Positions 39,138 through 49,561 of a stretch of DNA of 64,000 nucleotides are shown in pieces (within the stretch, counting starts at the first letter, position 1; each line of letters starts with the position of its first letter). The translations under genes and the position numbers were made by a program. The stretch is from Biformimicrobium ophioploci (GTDB lineage: Bacteria > Pseudomonadota > Gammaproteobacteria > Pseudomonadales > Cellvibrionaceae). The stretch is taken from the NCBI RefSeq assembly GCF_030270605.1, contig NZ_BSYJ01000002.1:496001-560000 (forward strand), given 5' to 3'. Under the pieces are notes generated by a model. It saw only the letters and a program-made list of their open reading frames with translations, did no database searches and was not told the DNA's origin.

Positions 39138-41038
39138 TTACTTTGGGGTATACCAGATGGGTGAGGTATAGGCCCGCTCAGTGGTGGTCATCGGCACCTT
39201 CTCATCCATCTTGATATTAAAACGCTTGGCCTCGTACGCGGTCCAGCGCGGTGTCGGGATCTCGATCACCCGCGCGTAGTAAAAGGCACGCTCATTAGGG
39301 TCAAAATCCGGGTCGCGCCATACGCCGGTCAGGTCGGGTGCGCCTATGGAGTTGGTCCAGGTGGCATTTTTCACATCCACGGTGTTGCCTACGGAGGGTA
39401 GCTTGCCGTCGCTACCGGGTTTGCGGTCATCACTCCAGGCCACGTCATAGACCTTCTCGTGCAGCTTGCCGTTCTTGTCCATCCAGCCCTTGACCACTTG
39501 TACCCGGTCCAAGTTGCCACTCAGCGGGTCTTTCATCGCTGCCACAAGGAAGGAGGGCGTCTTGCCGCCGCCGGCGCTGGGCAGGTCACCGCCCATGGGC
39601 ACGCCTTTCTTGTAGCCGACAGTGGCGGGCATGCGGGTATTGGCATCTTCCTTGCTGAAGTCATAACCGCCAAAGAAGCGCACGGTCATGCGCGAGCCGG
39701 TGGTTGCGTAGGTTTCCTTGCGCTCCATGGCATCAAAGATGGCCTCGCGGGTATTTTCCCTGGCCCACACTGCGGCGTAGCCGGACGAGCCTGCTCCCAA
39801 CCGTAAATATTATATTTCGGGTCCGGCGCCTCGATGACCAGGTGCTCCCAGCGATGCGGCTCCGGTTCCACGCCGGAATGCTTGCCGAAGAAGTTGTCCT
39901 CCTCAACGGCCGCCATGGCTGTGTGGGCATCGGTGCTGCCGATCATGCCAAATTTGTAGGGGTTAACGCCGAGCTTGTCCTCCAGCATGATGCCGGTCTT
40001 GAGCGCCTCGCGGGCATACTCCCAGCGCAGCATTTCCTGCTTCTTGACTTCGGTGCCGTTCAGGTTGGACCGATCCCAGGTCTCGTAGTTGGCGAATTCG
40101 TCATTGGGGGACAGGGCGGGGTGGGTTTCGCCATCGCCCTTGATCTGGGTGACTTCCACCAGCTTCTCGAAGCGCGCACGCAGCTCCGCGATTTCCTTCG
40201 TGAGTGGCTTGCCGTCGAAAGTCTCCACGGTAAACATACGGCCATTACTGAGGTTGCCGTTGTGCGGGATCGACATTACGCGAGTGCCGGTCTGTTTTTC
40301 GAACTCGGCCAGTGCCCGCCAGAGATCCTCCGGGTTCTGGCTGTCATACTGCGAAAACGGGATGGTCTTGTTTGCGGCTTTGGCGTCGCTGCGGAACAGG
40401 ATATTGCGGTGCAGGTTGTAGCCGCCGATGGCGGTCCACTCATAGCCGATGATGGCAGTGAAGCGGCCCGGTTCGTTGTATTTGTCCGCCAGCGCGGTGT
40501 AGGTCTGCCAGGCTTCCTTTACCACTGCATCGCTCTTGAGTGGTTGTTGCTTTTCAGACAGGCTTGCAACAATCTCCATGGCGGTCGCGAATTTTTTCTT
40601 GGGGTCATCCTGCTTCAGTTTTTCCGACCACTCCTTGCCCTTGGGCTGCGACAGGATGGCTTCATCGCCTTTTTTCAGGGCGGGCATCAATCCATACATT
40701 TCCGCATGGTCACTGACCACGATGAAATCGAGGGGCCTGGAGAGCCGCGCCTTGAGGCCGTGGGTGGTGGTGATTTCCTCGCCGCGGGCAAAGCGGAACG
40801 CATCTTCCTGGGTCGAGGTTGTCATTGTGCCGGCATCGACTGAAACCTCCGTGTGCAGGTGGGTCTCGCCAAAATACACATTGGTCGGGAATTCGCGATT
40901 GACGTAGGGGGAGTACTCCACTTTCTTGCCGTGATCATCCGCGAACGATAGCGGCGCTGTACCCAGAAGGGTGGTGGATGCGAACAGGATGCTGGCAACC
41001 AGCGGTTTGAATTCGAACGGGCGGCGGAGCCTCGCCAT
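39138..41038 (-). pseudogene. DUF3604 exported protein gene, frameshifted
   Basis: Two overlapping frames together make one DUF3604 protein of about 633 residues. The N-terminal part (41038 down to about 39791) has a signal peptide ending PLSFADDHG, the PHP-like metal motif YFGETHLHTE, VVSDHAEMYG and IGSTDAHTAM. It then runs out of homology after KYNIYGWEQ. The C-terminal part resumes in another frame at GSSGYAAVWARENTREAIF and ends in SPIWYTPK. Adding one G at about 39790 restores YGWEQGSSGYAAVW. There is no slippery heptamer, so this is either a real one-base deletion or a sequencing error. Family function is unknown; metal-dependent hydrolase activity is likely. Confidence 0.85.
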
Positions 41039-41132
41039 GGTGAACCTCCAGAACGGGAATATAGCTATTCCCGAAGTCTAGAGGGGGTTGCGGCTCATGG
41101 GCGGAATCTGGCGCGCAGCAAGCCGGTTGTGA

Positions 41133-41954
41133 TTACTTGCGCACCATCAGCACGGTTTCCTGGTTAAGCAGGCGGCCGCGGGCATAGAATTCATTCATAC
41201 CCAGATATTTTTCCTGCTCCAGGCTCTCGCTGTAGATCCGCGCGACGCGAGGTGCCAGAGGTGACTGTTCATCGTTCGGGTCTATCTGGGGGGCCTCCAG
41301 TGGCATGCTGATGTGCACGCCCTCGACCCCCTCGCTGTCGAGGAAAGTCATGGTGAGCAGGTTGCCGTCGAGCTGCCAGTGCCCTTCAAATTCGAGGGTC
41401 TTGCCATTCGGCAGCTTCATCGCCATCTGCGCGTCGAAGTTACTCGCCAGGTCTACCCGCGAGGCTGACAGCTTGCCGGTCAGGTGCCACTTGCCCACCA
41501 GCCCGGATTCTTCTTTGGATTCGGCGATGACTTCGTCCCGCTTCAGGGTTGCCGCGATCGGGCTCACCAGCAGGTTGTCACTCGGGTTGTTGGTGCGGCT
41601 CGGATAGCTGAAGTCTGTCAGGGTCATGGATTCGATGCGGGTAAAGCAGTCCCGGCAATCCATGGAAAAGAACTTTTCATCGGCGAACAGCTGTCGGCAC
41701 AGCATTTGCTCCATGCCGCTGGCCAGCGCCAGGTTGACGCAAAAGTAGATATCGCGTCCGGAAAGGTTCTGGCCGCGCAGGCTTAGTCCTTCGGTATACA
41801 GCTCATCGGTGGTGTCACAGGAAGAAATTCTGACAGGGATCTGATTGCCATTGGCGAGCGGCCAGTACCAGTCGCGGCAGCTGTCCTGCTGCTTGGCAGA
41901 GGCGTATACCTCACTGGAGAGAAGCAGTGTCAGTAGGATCAAAAGGTGTTTCAT
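41133..41954 (-). CDS. Secreted protein of unknown function
   Basis: A 273-residue protein with a clear signal peptide (LLILLTLLLSSEVYASA) and seven Cys in the first 105 mature residues (QDSCRDWYW, SSCDTT, YFCVN, LCRQLF, MDCRDCF), which suggests disulfides in the periplasm. The second half (GKWHLTGKLSASRVDLASNF, FEGHWQLDGNLLTMTF) resembles a lipocalin-like or small beta-sandwich domain. I do not recognise the family. It lies 94 bp upstream of the DUF3604 gene on the same strand; the two could be cotranscribed. Confidence 0.75.
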   Translation of the reverse strand: MKHLLILLTLLLSSEVYASAKQQDSCRDWYWPLANGNQIPVRISSCDTTDELYTEGLSLRGQNLSGRDIYFCVNLALASGMEQMLCRQLFADEKFFSMDCRDCFTRIESMTLTDFSYPSRTNNPSDNLLVSPIAATLKRDEVIAESKEESGLVGKWHLTGKLSASRVDLASNFDAQMAMKLPNGKTLEFEGHWQLDGNLLTMTFLDSEGVEGVHISMPLEAPQIDPNDEQSPLAPRVARIYSESLEQEKYLGMNEFYARGRLLNQETVLMVRK

Positions 41955-42428
41955 GGCGTCCTATCCATAAATGGTCGGGCTTATCATTGTTGTTACATCT
42001 ATGGCGCCTTCCTGGCGCGAATCTCCGAAGCCCTTCAAAGCGGTACGATTGTACAGAATTATGAAGCGGCCTTTTTTGCAATTTTGTCAGAAATTGTGCG
42101 TTAGTTCACGGTAAAAATGCCTGAGCGCATACTTTTAATGCCGCGCTCGGATAAAAATTGATCGTATTGATCGGTTTTGGGCCGCTCTGGAGCGGGCTGT
42201 TTGAAACTGCGATTCTAGGTGCGTTACTTGCAGAGTAAATTACATTCGCTTACGTCCGTACTGTTTATCCACTAGCGGCAACACCCGGACGGAGGTTGAG
42301 GGCCCAGCGGCCGGACTCAGTTGGAGGGCCCAGCTGGAGGGCGAAAGTTAATCAGCGAAAGGCATAAAAAAGCCGGCCACCATTACGGGTGGCCGGCTGC
42401 GTCGGACAGTGCCGTGCAGGGCTGGCGG
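41955..42428. other. Intergenic region with one terminator
   Basis: About 470 bp with no convincing coding frame. It contains the promoter region of the secreted 273-residue protein and, at its right end, the terminator of the DUF885 gene. A GGAGGGCCCAGCTGGAGGGC stretch near 42320 is G-rich but without clear function. Confidence 0.5.
42366..42398 (-). terminator. Terminator of the DUF885 lipoprotein gene
   Basis: Read on the minus strand: AGCCGGCCACC, loop CGTAAT, GGTGGCCGGCT, then T-run (42366-42370). An 11-bp perfect stem located 30 bp after the stop codon. Confidence 0.92.
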
Positions 42429-44318
42429 TTAGCCGGCCTTAACAGACGCAATCCACTCGTCTACCAGTTCCTCCAGGATATTCATTGGCACCGGGCCGTT
42501 GGCCAGAACCACCTGGTGGAAGCCGCGGATGTCGAACTTGTCGCCGAGCTCGGCTTTTGCCTTCTCGCGCAGTTCCACAATCTTCAGCATGCCGATCTTG
42601 TAGGCAGTGGCCTGGGACGGCATCACGATATAGCGCTCGATGGCCTTGACCACGTCACCCTGCGGATTGGGGGTGGACTTGGCGAGGTAATCGATCGCCT
42701 GCTGGCGGGTCCATTGCTTGGCGTGGATGCCGGTATCCACAACCAGGCGGCAGGCGCGCCACAGTTCCATGGCGAGGCGGCCAAAGTCAGAGTAGGGGTC
42801 TTCGTAGAAGCCCATCTCTTTCGGGATCAGCTCCGAATAAAGGCCCCAGCCCTCGGTGTAGGCGGTGTAGCGACCGAGCTTGCGGAACATGGGAAGGCCT
42901 TCCAGTTCCTGTGCGATAGCCAGCTGCATATGGTGGCCCGGGATACCCTCGTGGTAAGCAAGTGCTTCCATCTGGTAAGTGGGCATGTCGCTCATGCGGT
43001 ACAGGTTTGCGTAGTAAATACCCGGGCGTGAGCCATCCAGAGCCGGTGATTGGTAGAACGCCTTGCCGGCGGCCTTTTCACGGAAGGGCTCAACCGCCTT
43101 CACCATCAGGTCTGCTTTGGGCTTGATGATAAACAGCTCGTCCAGGCGGCCCTTCATGGTGTCGATCAGGGCAGTGGCTTCCTTCAGGTAGCGCTGCTTG
43201 CCTTCTTCCGTATCCGGGTAGTAGAACTGCTTGTCGGTACGCATGAATTCGAAGAACGCCTGCAGGTCACCTTCAAAATTGACCTTCTTCATGATCTCGC
43301 GCATTTCGTTATGGATGCGCTCGACTTCCTTCACGCCGATCTCGTGGATCTGCTCTGCGGTCAGGTCAGTGGTGGTGGTGCGTTTCAGGGCGAAGTTGTA
43401 GAACTCTTCTCCCTTGGGGAATTTCCATGCGCCATCGCGATCGTCGGCCTTGCTTTCCAGTTCGCCCAGATAGGCGGCCAGCTTTTCATAGGCGGGCTTC
43501 ATGGACTCGGTCATGGCCGCGCTGGCGGCTTCCACCAGTTTGGTTTTTTCCTCGTCGCTGATCTCCAGTGCACCCACTTTCTTTTTGATGTCTGCCAGCA
43601 GGGCACTGTCATCGCCGTCCGTAAACGGTGCACCTTTCAGCAGGTTGTTGACGGACTCGATGACAATCGGGAACACGAACTTGGGTGCGATGATGTCGGC
43701 ATCGGCGCGCGCCTGCAGGTTCTCGATCAGTTGTTCGAACACCTTCGGAATGCCGTTCAGGCGGGAAATATAGGCTTCTGCCTCGCTGACATCCTTGACC
43801 TGATGCTGGTTGATCAGGAATGAAGGCACCCCGGAATGACGGCCGAACATCTGGTTGACCGGGTAATTGTAGAGGCGCCACTGGTAGCCTTCGATGTCCT
43901 GTTCCAGGTCGGCAATTGCCATGCGCAGGCTCAGGCTGGTGGTGTCGTCCAGCTTGGAGGCATCGATCTTTTTCAGTTCAGCCAGCTGACGCTGGTTGAT
44001 CGCATGGGTCTCCGCGGCGAACTCTTGGGAATTATCGTCCCACTTGCCGTATTGCTCTTTCATGCCCAGGTAGGTCATGAATTCCGGGCTGCGCTTCAGG
44101 TGCTCCTGGAAGAAGTCTTCGAACAGCTGGTTGACCTGCGCGTTGATGTCACCTTTCTCGGTATTGTCGGACTGGCTTTCAGCGCCAGTACTGGCCGCCT
44201 GGCTCGCTGCCGGTTTGGTCGCGGCATCGGCTTCAGGTTCCGCCTTTTTGGACTGCTCACAGCCTGCGAGCACCAGGGTGCTGATCGCGGCTGCAAGGAG
44301 GGTCTTGTGAAGTGTCAT
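42429..44318 (-). CDS. DUF885 family lipoprotein (putative metallopeptidase), copy 1
   Basis: A 629-residue exported lipoprotein: signal TLHKTLLAAAISTLVLAGC with lipobox LAGC, then a Lys/Ala/Glu-rich linker. DUF885 proteins have a zinc-peptidase-like motif, here ALAYHEGIPGHHMQLAIAQ, with Glu further down in YTEGWGLYSE, so hydrolase activity is plausible. The 678-residue frame begins further up, but ATG 44318 has AAGGGA and directly precedes the signal peptide. A second, diverged copy lies at 50.5-52.3 kb. Confidence 0.88.
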   Translation of the reverse strand: MTLHKTLLAAAISTLVLAGCEQSKKAEPEADAATKPAASQAASTGAESQSDNTEKGDINAQVNQLFEDFFQEHLKRSPEFMTYLGMKEQYGKWDDNSQEFAAETHAINQRQLAELKKIDASKLDDTTSLSLRMAIADLEQDIEGYQWRLYNYPVNQMFGRHSGVPSFLINQHQVKDVSEAEAYISRLNGIPKVFEQLIENLQARADADIIAPKFVFPIVIESVNNLLKGAPFTDGDDSALLADIKKKVGALEISDEEKTKLVEAASAAMTESMKPAYEKLAAYLGELESKADDRDGAWKFPKGEEFYNFALKRTTTTDLTAEQIHEIGVKEVERIHNEMREIMKKVNFEGDLQAFFEFMRTDKQFYYPDTEEGKQRYLKEATALIDTMKGRLDELFIIKPKADLMVKAVEPFREKAAGKAFYQSPALDGSRPGIYYANLYRMSDMPTYQMEALAYHEGIPGHHMQLAIAQELEGLPMFRKLGRYTAYTEGWGLYSELIPKEMGFYEDPYSDFGRLAMELWRACRLVVDTGIHAKQWTRQQAIDYLAKSTPNPQGDVVKAIERYIVMPSQATAYKIGMLKIVELREKAKAELGDKFDIRGFHQVVLANGPVPMNILEELVDEWIASVKAG

Positions 44319-44594
44319 CGGTTGTCCCTTACAGGTTGTAAAAACAGGTTGTAAAACTTTGTTAGTATGGCTGAGTTCCGCGCCAGAGCGCGCGGATAGT
44401 CGGTCAATGCTAGGGCTTTGGCGGGGGGCTGCAAGGGCCTTTATCCCATAATGGGAACCGTTCACGGCAGACTGATCAGTAATGTGTAGTCATGCAGGTT
44501 GAGGGCGCTTACTTTTTCGCCAGAATTTGATATAACTGCGCAGATCCTTACCCCGGCCCCCTGTGGCCGCCGCAGTACTCAGGTAAAAGACAAG

Positions 44595-45377
44595 ATGGAA
44601 CGTAAAGAACCCACTCTGGACGGCAGCGCGCCGCAGATCGATATTGGCAAGACCCGCGGGCCGATCGGTGGCCAGCGCCCGGCCGCAGCGGCGCCGAAAG
44701 GCGGAGCCCAGCAGCAGACCAGGCCGTCATCACCTCCAGCCAAGTCGGGCGGTTCCTTCTCGTTCCTGACCCTGGTTGCGTTGATCGTCGGATTTGGTGG
44801 TGCCGGCGGCGCTGCCTACCTGTACAAGCAGCTGGAACTGAGTAACCAGCAGCTGGCATCTGCGGAAGAACGCATCGCCGGCCTGGAAAAGCGCTTCGAG
44901 ATGAGCGGCGAGGAGTCCGCGGCGTCTGTGGAGGTCCTGTCAGCCAAGGTCAAGGAGAACGCCTCTGAAGTGCGCAAGTTGTGGGGCATAGCCTACGATC
45001 GCAACCGCAAGACCATTGCCGCTCAGGGCAATACCATCGACGCGAACAAGAAGGCCCTCGCAAGCCTGAAGAAGAGTGTCGACGGTATGTCTGCCGGTGT
45101 GAAGAAGATTGCCAGCCTCGAGGCCAGTGTCGCCGAGATCAAGAAGGCCGCGGCCAATATTGACGGCAACACCAAGAAAGTCCGGGAGCTGAATGACTCC
45201 GTGGCCAAGCTGGACCGCTCGGTGAAGTCCCTGCGTACCGAGCTGTCTGTGCGGGTATCTTCCAACGAGGAGGCCATCGACTCCATGGATACCTATCGCC
45301 GCAGCGTCAACAAGGACATCGTGCAGCTGAAGGATGCGATCCGCAGCCTGCAGACGAGTACGGCTTCTGCGCAGTAA
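44595..45377 (+). CDS. Membrane-anchored coiled-coil protein
   Basis: A 260-residue protein: a Pro/Gln/Ala-rich cytoplasmic N-terminus (about 50 residues), one membrane helix (SFLTLVALIVGFGGAGGAAYLY), then a long helical part with heptad-like patterns (SNQQLASAEERIAGLEKRFEM, SLKKSVDGMSAGVKKIASLE, VRELNDSVAKLDRSVKSL). This looks like a periplasmic coiled coil, possibly a scaffold or tether. I do not recognise a named family. ATG 44595 is chosen because no conserved sequence precedes it. It is divergent from the DUF885 gene. Confidence 0.8.
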   Translation: MERKEPTLDGSAPQIDIGKTRGPIGGQRPAAAAPKGGAQQQTRPSSPPAKSGGSFSFLTLVALIVGFGGAGGAAYLYKQLELSNQQLASAEERIAGLEKRFEMSGEESAASVEVLSAKVKENASEVRKLWGIAYDRNRKTIAAQGNTIDANKKALASLKKSVDGMSAGVKKIASLEASVAEIKKAAANIDGNTKKVRELNDSVAKLDRSVKSLRTELSVRVSSNEEAIDSMDTYRRSVNKDIVQLKDAIRSLQTSTASAQ

Positions 45378-45382
45378 TTGAT

Positions 45383-45506
45383 GGGGGCAGAGCCAGAGCT
45401 CTGACCCACGCATCCGACCCGAGGGGTCAGAGCTTACGCTCTGACCCCACAAGTCCGACTAAAGGGGTCAGAGCATTCGCTCTGACCCCTCCCATCCTCT
45501 GACCCC
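45383..45506. repeat. Array of GGGGTCAGAGC hairpins
   Basis: Three successive inverted repeats with 4-base loops: 45383-45407 (loop CAGA, one mismatch), 45423-45448 (GGGGTCAGAGC TTAC GCTCTGACCCC, perfect 11 bp) and 45464-45489 (loop ATTC, perfect 11 bp). A lone right arm CTCTGACCCC follows at 45497-45506. The array fills most of the gap between the coiled-coil gene and the fumarase gene. It resembles REP-type palindromes, but no transposase is nearby. Confidence 0.93.
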
Positions 45507-45565
45507 AATAGTCTTTTAGTGTAAACTCCCGCGCACATTGATTTGAGCGACCCCGGGGAGTTGAT

Positions 45566-47086
45566 ATGCCCACCATCATCAAGCAGGCCGACCTGATCGA
45601 CAGCGTCGCCGACGCGCTGCAGTTTATTTCCTACTACCACCCGGTAGATTTCATCAAGGCCCTGCACGGCGCCTACGAGCGCGAAGCCAATCCGGCGGCG
45701 AAAGACGCCATGGCCCAGATCCTGATCAACTCCCGCATGTGCGCCATGGGCCACCGCCCGATCTGCCAGGACACGGGTATCGTGACTGTGAAGGTGAAAG
45801 TGGGCATGGATGTGCAGTGGGATGCGGATATGGGCGTGTCCGACATGATCAACGAGGGTGTGCGCCGTGCCTACGGTTTTGCCGATAACCTGCTGCGCGC
45901 TTCCATCCTGTCCGACCCGGACGGTGCCCGCAAGAATACCGGAGACAACACCCCGGCGGTGATCCATTACGATATCGTGCCGGGCAATACCGTTGAGGTG
46001 CATGTGGCAGCCAAGGGCGGCGGCAGTGAAGCAAAGAGCAAGTTCGCCATGCTGAACCCGTCTGACTCCGTGGTGGACTGGGTCCTGAAGATGGTGCCGC
46101 AGATGGGTGCCGGCTGGTGTCCGCCGGGTATGCTCGGTATCGGCATCGGCGGCACGGCAGAAAAGGCCATGCTGCTGGCGAAAGAGTCCCTGCTGGACCC
46201 GATCGATATCCAGGATCTGCAGGAACGCGGTGCCTCCAACCGTGCCGAGGAACTGCGCCTCGAGCTGTACGAAAAAGTGAACAAGCTCGGTATTGGTGCC
46301 CAGGGCCTCGGTGGCCTTACCACCGTACTGGATGTGAAGGTAAAAGATTACCCGACCCACGCCGCCAACAAGGCGATTGCGATAATCCCGAACTGCGCAG
46401 CGACCCGTCACGCGCACTTCACCCTCGACGGCTCCGGTGCCGCCAGGCAGACCCCGCCGAACCTCGACGACTGGCCGGAAATTGCCCGCGAGGGTGGCGG
46501 TGACGTCAAGCGCGTAAACCTGGACGAGGTGACCCGTGAGGAAGCGGCCAGCTGGAAGCCGGGCGACACCCTGCTGCTGAACGGCAAGATGCTGACCGGC
46601 CGCGACGCCGCGCACAAGAAGATGGTCGATATCCTGGCCAGCGGTGAAAGCTTGCCGGTGGACCTGAAAAACCGCTTTATCTACTACGTGGGCCCGGTGG
46701 ACCCGGTGCGCGAGGAAGTTGTTGGCCCGGCTGGCCCGACCACCGCAACGCGCATGGACAAGTTTACCCGTACCATGCTGGAAGAAACCGGCCTGATGGG
46801 CATGATCGGCAAGGCCGAGCGCGGTCCGGTAGCGATCGACGCCATCCGTGACAGCAAGGCCGTATACCTGATGGCGGTCGGTGGCGCCGCTTACCTGGTG
46901 GCGCAGGCGATCAAGTCGTCCAAGGTGCTGGCGTTCCCGGAGCTGGGCATGGAAGCGGTTTACGAGTTCGAGGTCGAGGACATGCCGGTGACGGTCGCTG
47001 TGGACTCTACTGGTGAATCCGTGCACCAGACCGGCCCGCAGATCTGGCAGGCCAAGATTGAAGAGGGCGCGGTCGAGGTTAAGTAA
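45566..47086 (+). CDS. fumA: Fumarate hydratase, class I (4Fe-4S)
   Basis: Iron-sulfur fumarase of the TCA cycle, 506 residues, homodimeric class I type. Family segments: MGHRPICQDTGIVTVKVKVG (first cluster Cys), AAKGGGSEAKSKFAMLNPSD, GWCPPGMLGIGIGGTAEKAM, PNCAATRHAHFTLDGSG and the C-terminal MLTGRDAAHKKM / YYVGPVDPV. The three Cys expected for the cluster are present. ATG 45566 has GGGGAG upstream. Such enzymes are oxygen-sensitive, which fits nearby katG/oxyR only loosely. Confidence 0.95.
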   Translation: MPTIIKQADLIDSVADALQFISYYHPVDFIKALHGAYEREANPAAKDAMAQILINSRMCAMGHRPICQDTGIVTVKVKVGMDVQWDADMGVSDMINEGVRRAYGFADNLLRASILSDPDGARKNTGDNTPAVIHYDIVPGNTVEVHVAAKGGGSEAKSKFAMLNPSDSVVDWVLKMVPQMGAGWCPPGMLGIGIGGTAEKAMLLAKESLLDPIDIQDLQERGASNRAEELRLELYEKVNKLGIGAQGLGGLTTVLDVKVKDYPTHAANKAIAIIPNCAATRHAHFTLDGSGAARQTPPNLDDWPEIAREGGGDVKRVNLDEVTREEAASWKPGDTLLLNGKMLTGRDAAHKKMVDILASGESLPVDLKNRFIYYVGPVDPVREEVVGPAGPTTATRMDKFTRTMLEETGLMGMIGKAERGPVAIDAIRDSKAVYLMAVGGAAYLVAQAIKSSKVLAFPELGMEAVYEFEVEDMPVTVAVDSTGESVHQTGPQIWQAKIEEGAVEVK

Positions 47087-47105
47087 ACTAGGCTGTTCCG
47101 CGCAC

Positions 47106-47136
47106 AAAAAAGCCCCGGTAGTTGCCGGGGCTTTTT
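47106..47136. terminator. Bidirectional terminator between fumarase and katG
   Basis: A-run, GCCCCGG (47112-47118), loop TAGTTG, CCGGGGC (47125-47131), T-run. It can serve the convergent fumarase and katG transcripts. Confidence 0.93.
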
Positions 47137-47152
47137 CGTTTCAGGCGAACGT

Positions 47153-49369
47153 TTACTTCAGGTCGAAGCGATCCAGGCGCATAACCTTGACCCATGCGCG
47201 GACGAAGTCTTCAACAAACTTGTCCTTGGCATCGCTGGACGCGTAGACCTCGGCAATTGCCCTGAGCTCTGAGTTTGAACCGAAGATCAGGTCCACCGGA
47301 GTGGCAGTCCACTTGGCCTGTCCGGTCTTGCGGTCCTTACCCTCATAGATGCCTTCCTGTGCAGACTTGCTCCAGACCGTGCCCATATCCAGCAGGTTCA
47401 GGAAGAAGTCATTGGTCAGGGTGCCGGGCCGGCTGGTGAACAGGCCGTGCTTGCTGTCCTTGTGGTTGGCACCGAGGCTGCGCATGCCGCCCATCAGCAC
47501 GGTCATTTCCGGTACCGTCAGGCCGAGCAGGTTGGCCTTGTCGACCATCATCTCCGCCGGACCCATATAGCTGGACGCATCGTAATAGTTACGGAATGCA
47601 TCGGCGGTCGGCTCCAGATAGGCGAATGACGCCACTTCGGTCTGCCCCTGGCTGGCGTCGACGCGCCCGGGTGCGAAGGGCACCTCCACCTCATGGCCGG
47701 CCTTGCGGGCGGCCTGCTCGATTGCCGCGGCGCCACCCAGCACGATCATGTCGGCCAGGGAAACCTTTGCCTTGCCGGACTTCTGGTTGAAGGATTTCTG
47801 CACCTGTTCCAGTCGGGAGAGCACCTTGCCCAGCTCCTTGGGGTTGTTCACAGCCCAGTCGACCTGCGGCTTCAGGCGAATGCGAGCGCCGTTGGCGCCG
47901 CCGCGCATATCGGTGACCCGGTGGCTGGACGCGGAAGCCCAGGCGGTTCTCACCAGTTCCTGCACGGACAGGCCGGAATCGATAATGGACTTCTTCAGCT
48001 GTTTTGCCTGTGCGGCGCTGATTGGGCCGGATTCGGCTTGCGGCAGCGGGTCTTGCCACAACAGTATTTCGCTCGGTACTTCGGCGCCGACATAGCGTGC
48101 GCGTGGACCCATGTCGCGGTGGGTCAGTTTGAACCAGGCTTTCGCGAAGGCCAGCTCGTATTTAGCCGGGTCCTTGCGGAAGCGTTCAACGATCTTGCGA
48201 AACTCCGGGTCTTCCTTCAGCGCGATGTCGGTGGTCAGCATCATGGGCGCGTTGCGTTTGCCCTTGATGTGCGCATCCGGAACCAGCTTGTCGGCACCTT
48301 CGAAGTCCGGCTTCCATTGCTTGGCGCCGGCGGGGCTGGTGGTCAGCACCCAGTTGAAGTTCATCAGGTTGTCGAGGAAGTTGGTGGACCACTGCGTGGG
48401 GGTGACAGTCCAGGCGCCCTCAAGGCCGCTGGTGATGGTGTCAGCGCCCTTGCCGGAGCCGCACTTGTTCTTCCAGCCAAAGCCCTGTTCTTCCATTGCT
48501 GCGGCCGCAGGCTCGGCACCCACGCAGTTCTCCGGGCTTTTGGCACCGTGCGCCTTGCCGAACGTGTGACCACCGGCGATCAGCGCCACGATTTCCTCAT
48601 CGTTCATGGCCATGCGCCCAAACGACATGCGGATGTCCTGTGCTGCCAGCAGGGGATCCGGGTTACCGCCGGGCCCTTCCGGGTTAACGTAGATCAGGCC
48701 CATCTGCACGGCCGCCAGCGGGCCCCTGAGCTTACCCTTGCTATCGCGGCGTTTGTCATCGAGGAATTTGGTTTCGGGGCCCCAGTAAACCAGGTCGGGC
48801 TCCCAGTCGTCGGAGCGGCCACCGGCGAAGCCGAAAGTCTTGAACCCCATGGACTCCAGCGCGACATTGCCCGCCAGTACCATCAGATCCGCCCAGGAAA
48901 GCTTCTGGCCGTATTTCTGCTTCACAGGCCACAGCAGTCTGCGTGCCTTGTCGAGGTTGGCGTTGTCCGGCCAGCTGTTGAGCGGGTCAAAGCGCTGCTG
49001 TCCACCAGCGGCGCCGCCGCGACCGTCATGTACGCGATAGACGCCGGCGCTGTGCCATGCCATGCGGATCATAAGCGGGCCGTAGTGGCCCCAGTCTGCC
49101 GGCCACCAGTCCTGGGACTCGGTCAGGGTCTCTTCGATATCTTTCTTGACCGCGTTCAGGTCGAGCGTGGCGAATTGCTCGGCGTAATTGAAGTCCGGGC
49201 CGTAAGGGTTGGATTCGCTGCCATGCTGGCGCAGCGGGCTGAGGTTGAGTTGCTCGGGCCACCAGAACTGGTTGTTCTTTGCCTCGGTAATTGCGCTCGC
49301 GGGCAGGGAGGCCCCGAGCCCGATCACTCCCGCAGTGATGGCGCAGGATATTGCTTTCGCCAGTTTCAT
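47153..49369 (-). CDS. katG: Catalase-peroxidase KatG with a signal peptide
   Basis: Haem enzyme that removes H2O2, 738 residues, with two peroxidase domains. Distal site [19 protein letters not shown], Tyr of the Met-Tyr-Trp adduct in [16 protein letters not shown], proximal His in [16 protein letters not shown]. The C-terminal domain is recognisable from [13 protein letters not shown] onward. Unusually, the N-terminus is a signal peptide ([23 protein letters not shown]), so the enzyme should be periplasmic, as for KatP/KatG2-type enzymes. A GGAGG site precedes the ATG. It is divergent from oxyR. Confidence 0.96.
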   Translation of the reverse strand: MKLAKAISCAITAGVIGLGASLPASAITEAKNNQFWWPEQLNLSPLRQHGSESNPYGPDFNYAEQFATLDLNAVKKDIEETLTESQDWWPADWGHYGPLMIRMAWHSAGVYRVHDGRGGAAGGQQRFDPLNSWPDNANLDKARRLLWPVKQKYGQKLSWADLMVLAGNVALESMGFKTFGFAGGRSDDWEPDLVYWGPETKFLDDKRRDSKGKLRGPLAAVQMGLIYVNPEGPGGNPDPLLAAQDIRMSFGRMAMNDEEIVALIAGGHTFGKAHGAKSPENCVGAEPAAAAMEEQGFGWKNKCGSGKGADTITSGLEGAWTVTPTQWSTNFLDNLMNFNWVLTTSPAGAKQWKPDFEGADKLVPDAHIKGKRNAPMMLTTDIALKEDPEFRKIVERFRKDPAKYELAFAKAWFKLTHRDMGPRARYVGAEVPSEILLWQDPLPQAESGPISAAQAKQLKKSIIDSGLSVQELVRTAWASASSHRVTDMRGGANGARIRLKPQVDWAVNNPKELGKVLSRLEQVQKSFNQKSGKAKVSLADMIVLGGAAAIEQAARKAGHEVEVPFAPGRVDASQGQTEVASFAYLEPTADAFRNYYDASSYMGPAEMMVDKANLLGLTVPEMTVLMGGMRSLGANHKDSKHGLFTSRPGTLTNDFFLNLLDMGTVWSKSAQEGIYEGKDRKTGQAKWTATPVDLIFGSNSELRAIAEVYASSDAKDKFVEDFVRAWVKVMRLDRFDLK

Positions 49370-49561
49370 TTTTATTCCTCCAGAGGATATTGCTTCCAGA
49401 TACGGCGAATGACGTTAAGCGCAGCGGGTTGGAACAGACATCACAAAAAACTGAAGTTCACGATCAGTTTTTCTGAACCTGCGCGTGATTGCAGGCGGGT
49501 ATCATTGGAGAAATTGATCTATTCGGATACGATGATCTCAATAATTGATCGATAAGAAACG
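49370..49561. promoter_or_regulatory. Divergent katG/oxyR promoter region
   Basis: 192 bp between the two start codons, AT-rich towards oxyR. TGATC occurs at 49515, 49533 and 49546. OxyR should bind here by analogy with other katG/oxyR pairs, but I cannot fit the four-element ATAG-N7-CTAT pattern with confidence. Confidence 0.4.

Noticed and set aside
39786..39800. Programmed ribosomal frameshift in the DUF3604 gene
   Set aside because: No slippery heptamer or downstream structure is visible at the junction; a simple deletion explains it.
45383..45506. CRISPR array
   Set aside because: The repeated units are self-complementary stems at irregular 15-16 bp gaps, with no uniform spacers and no cas genes.
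49481..49561. OxyR binding site in the katG/oxyR gap
   Set aside because: TGATC repeats are present but at 18 and 13 bp spacing; the four ATAG/CTAT elements could not be aligned.
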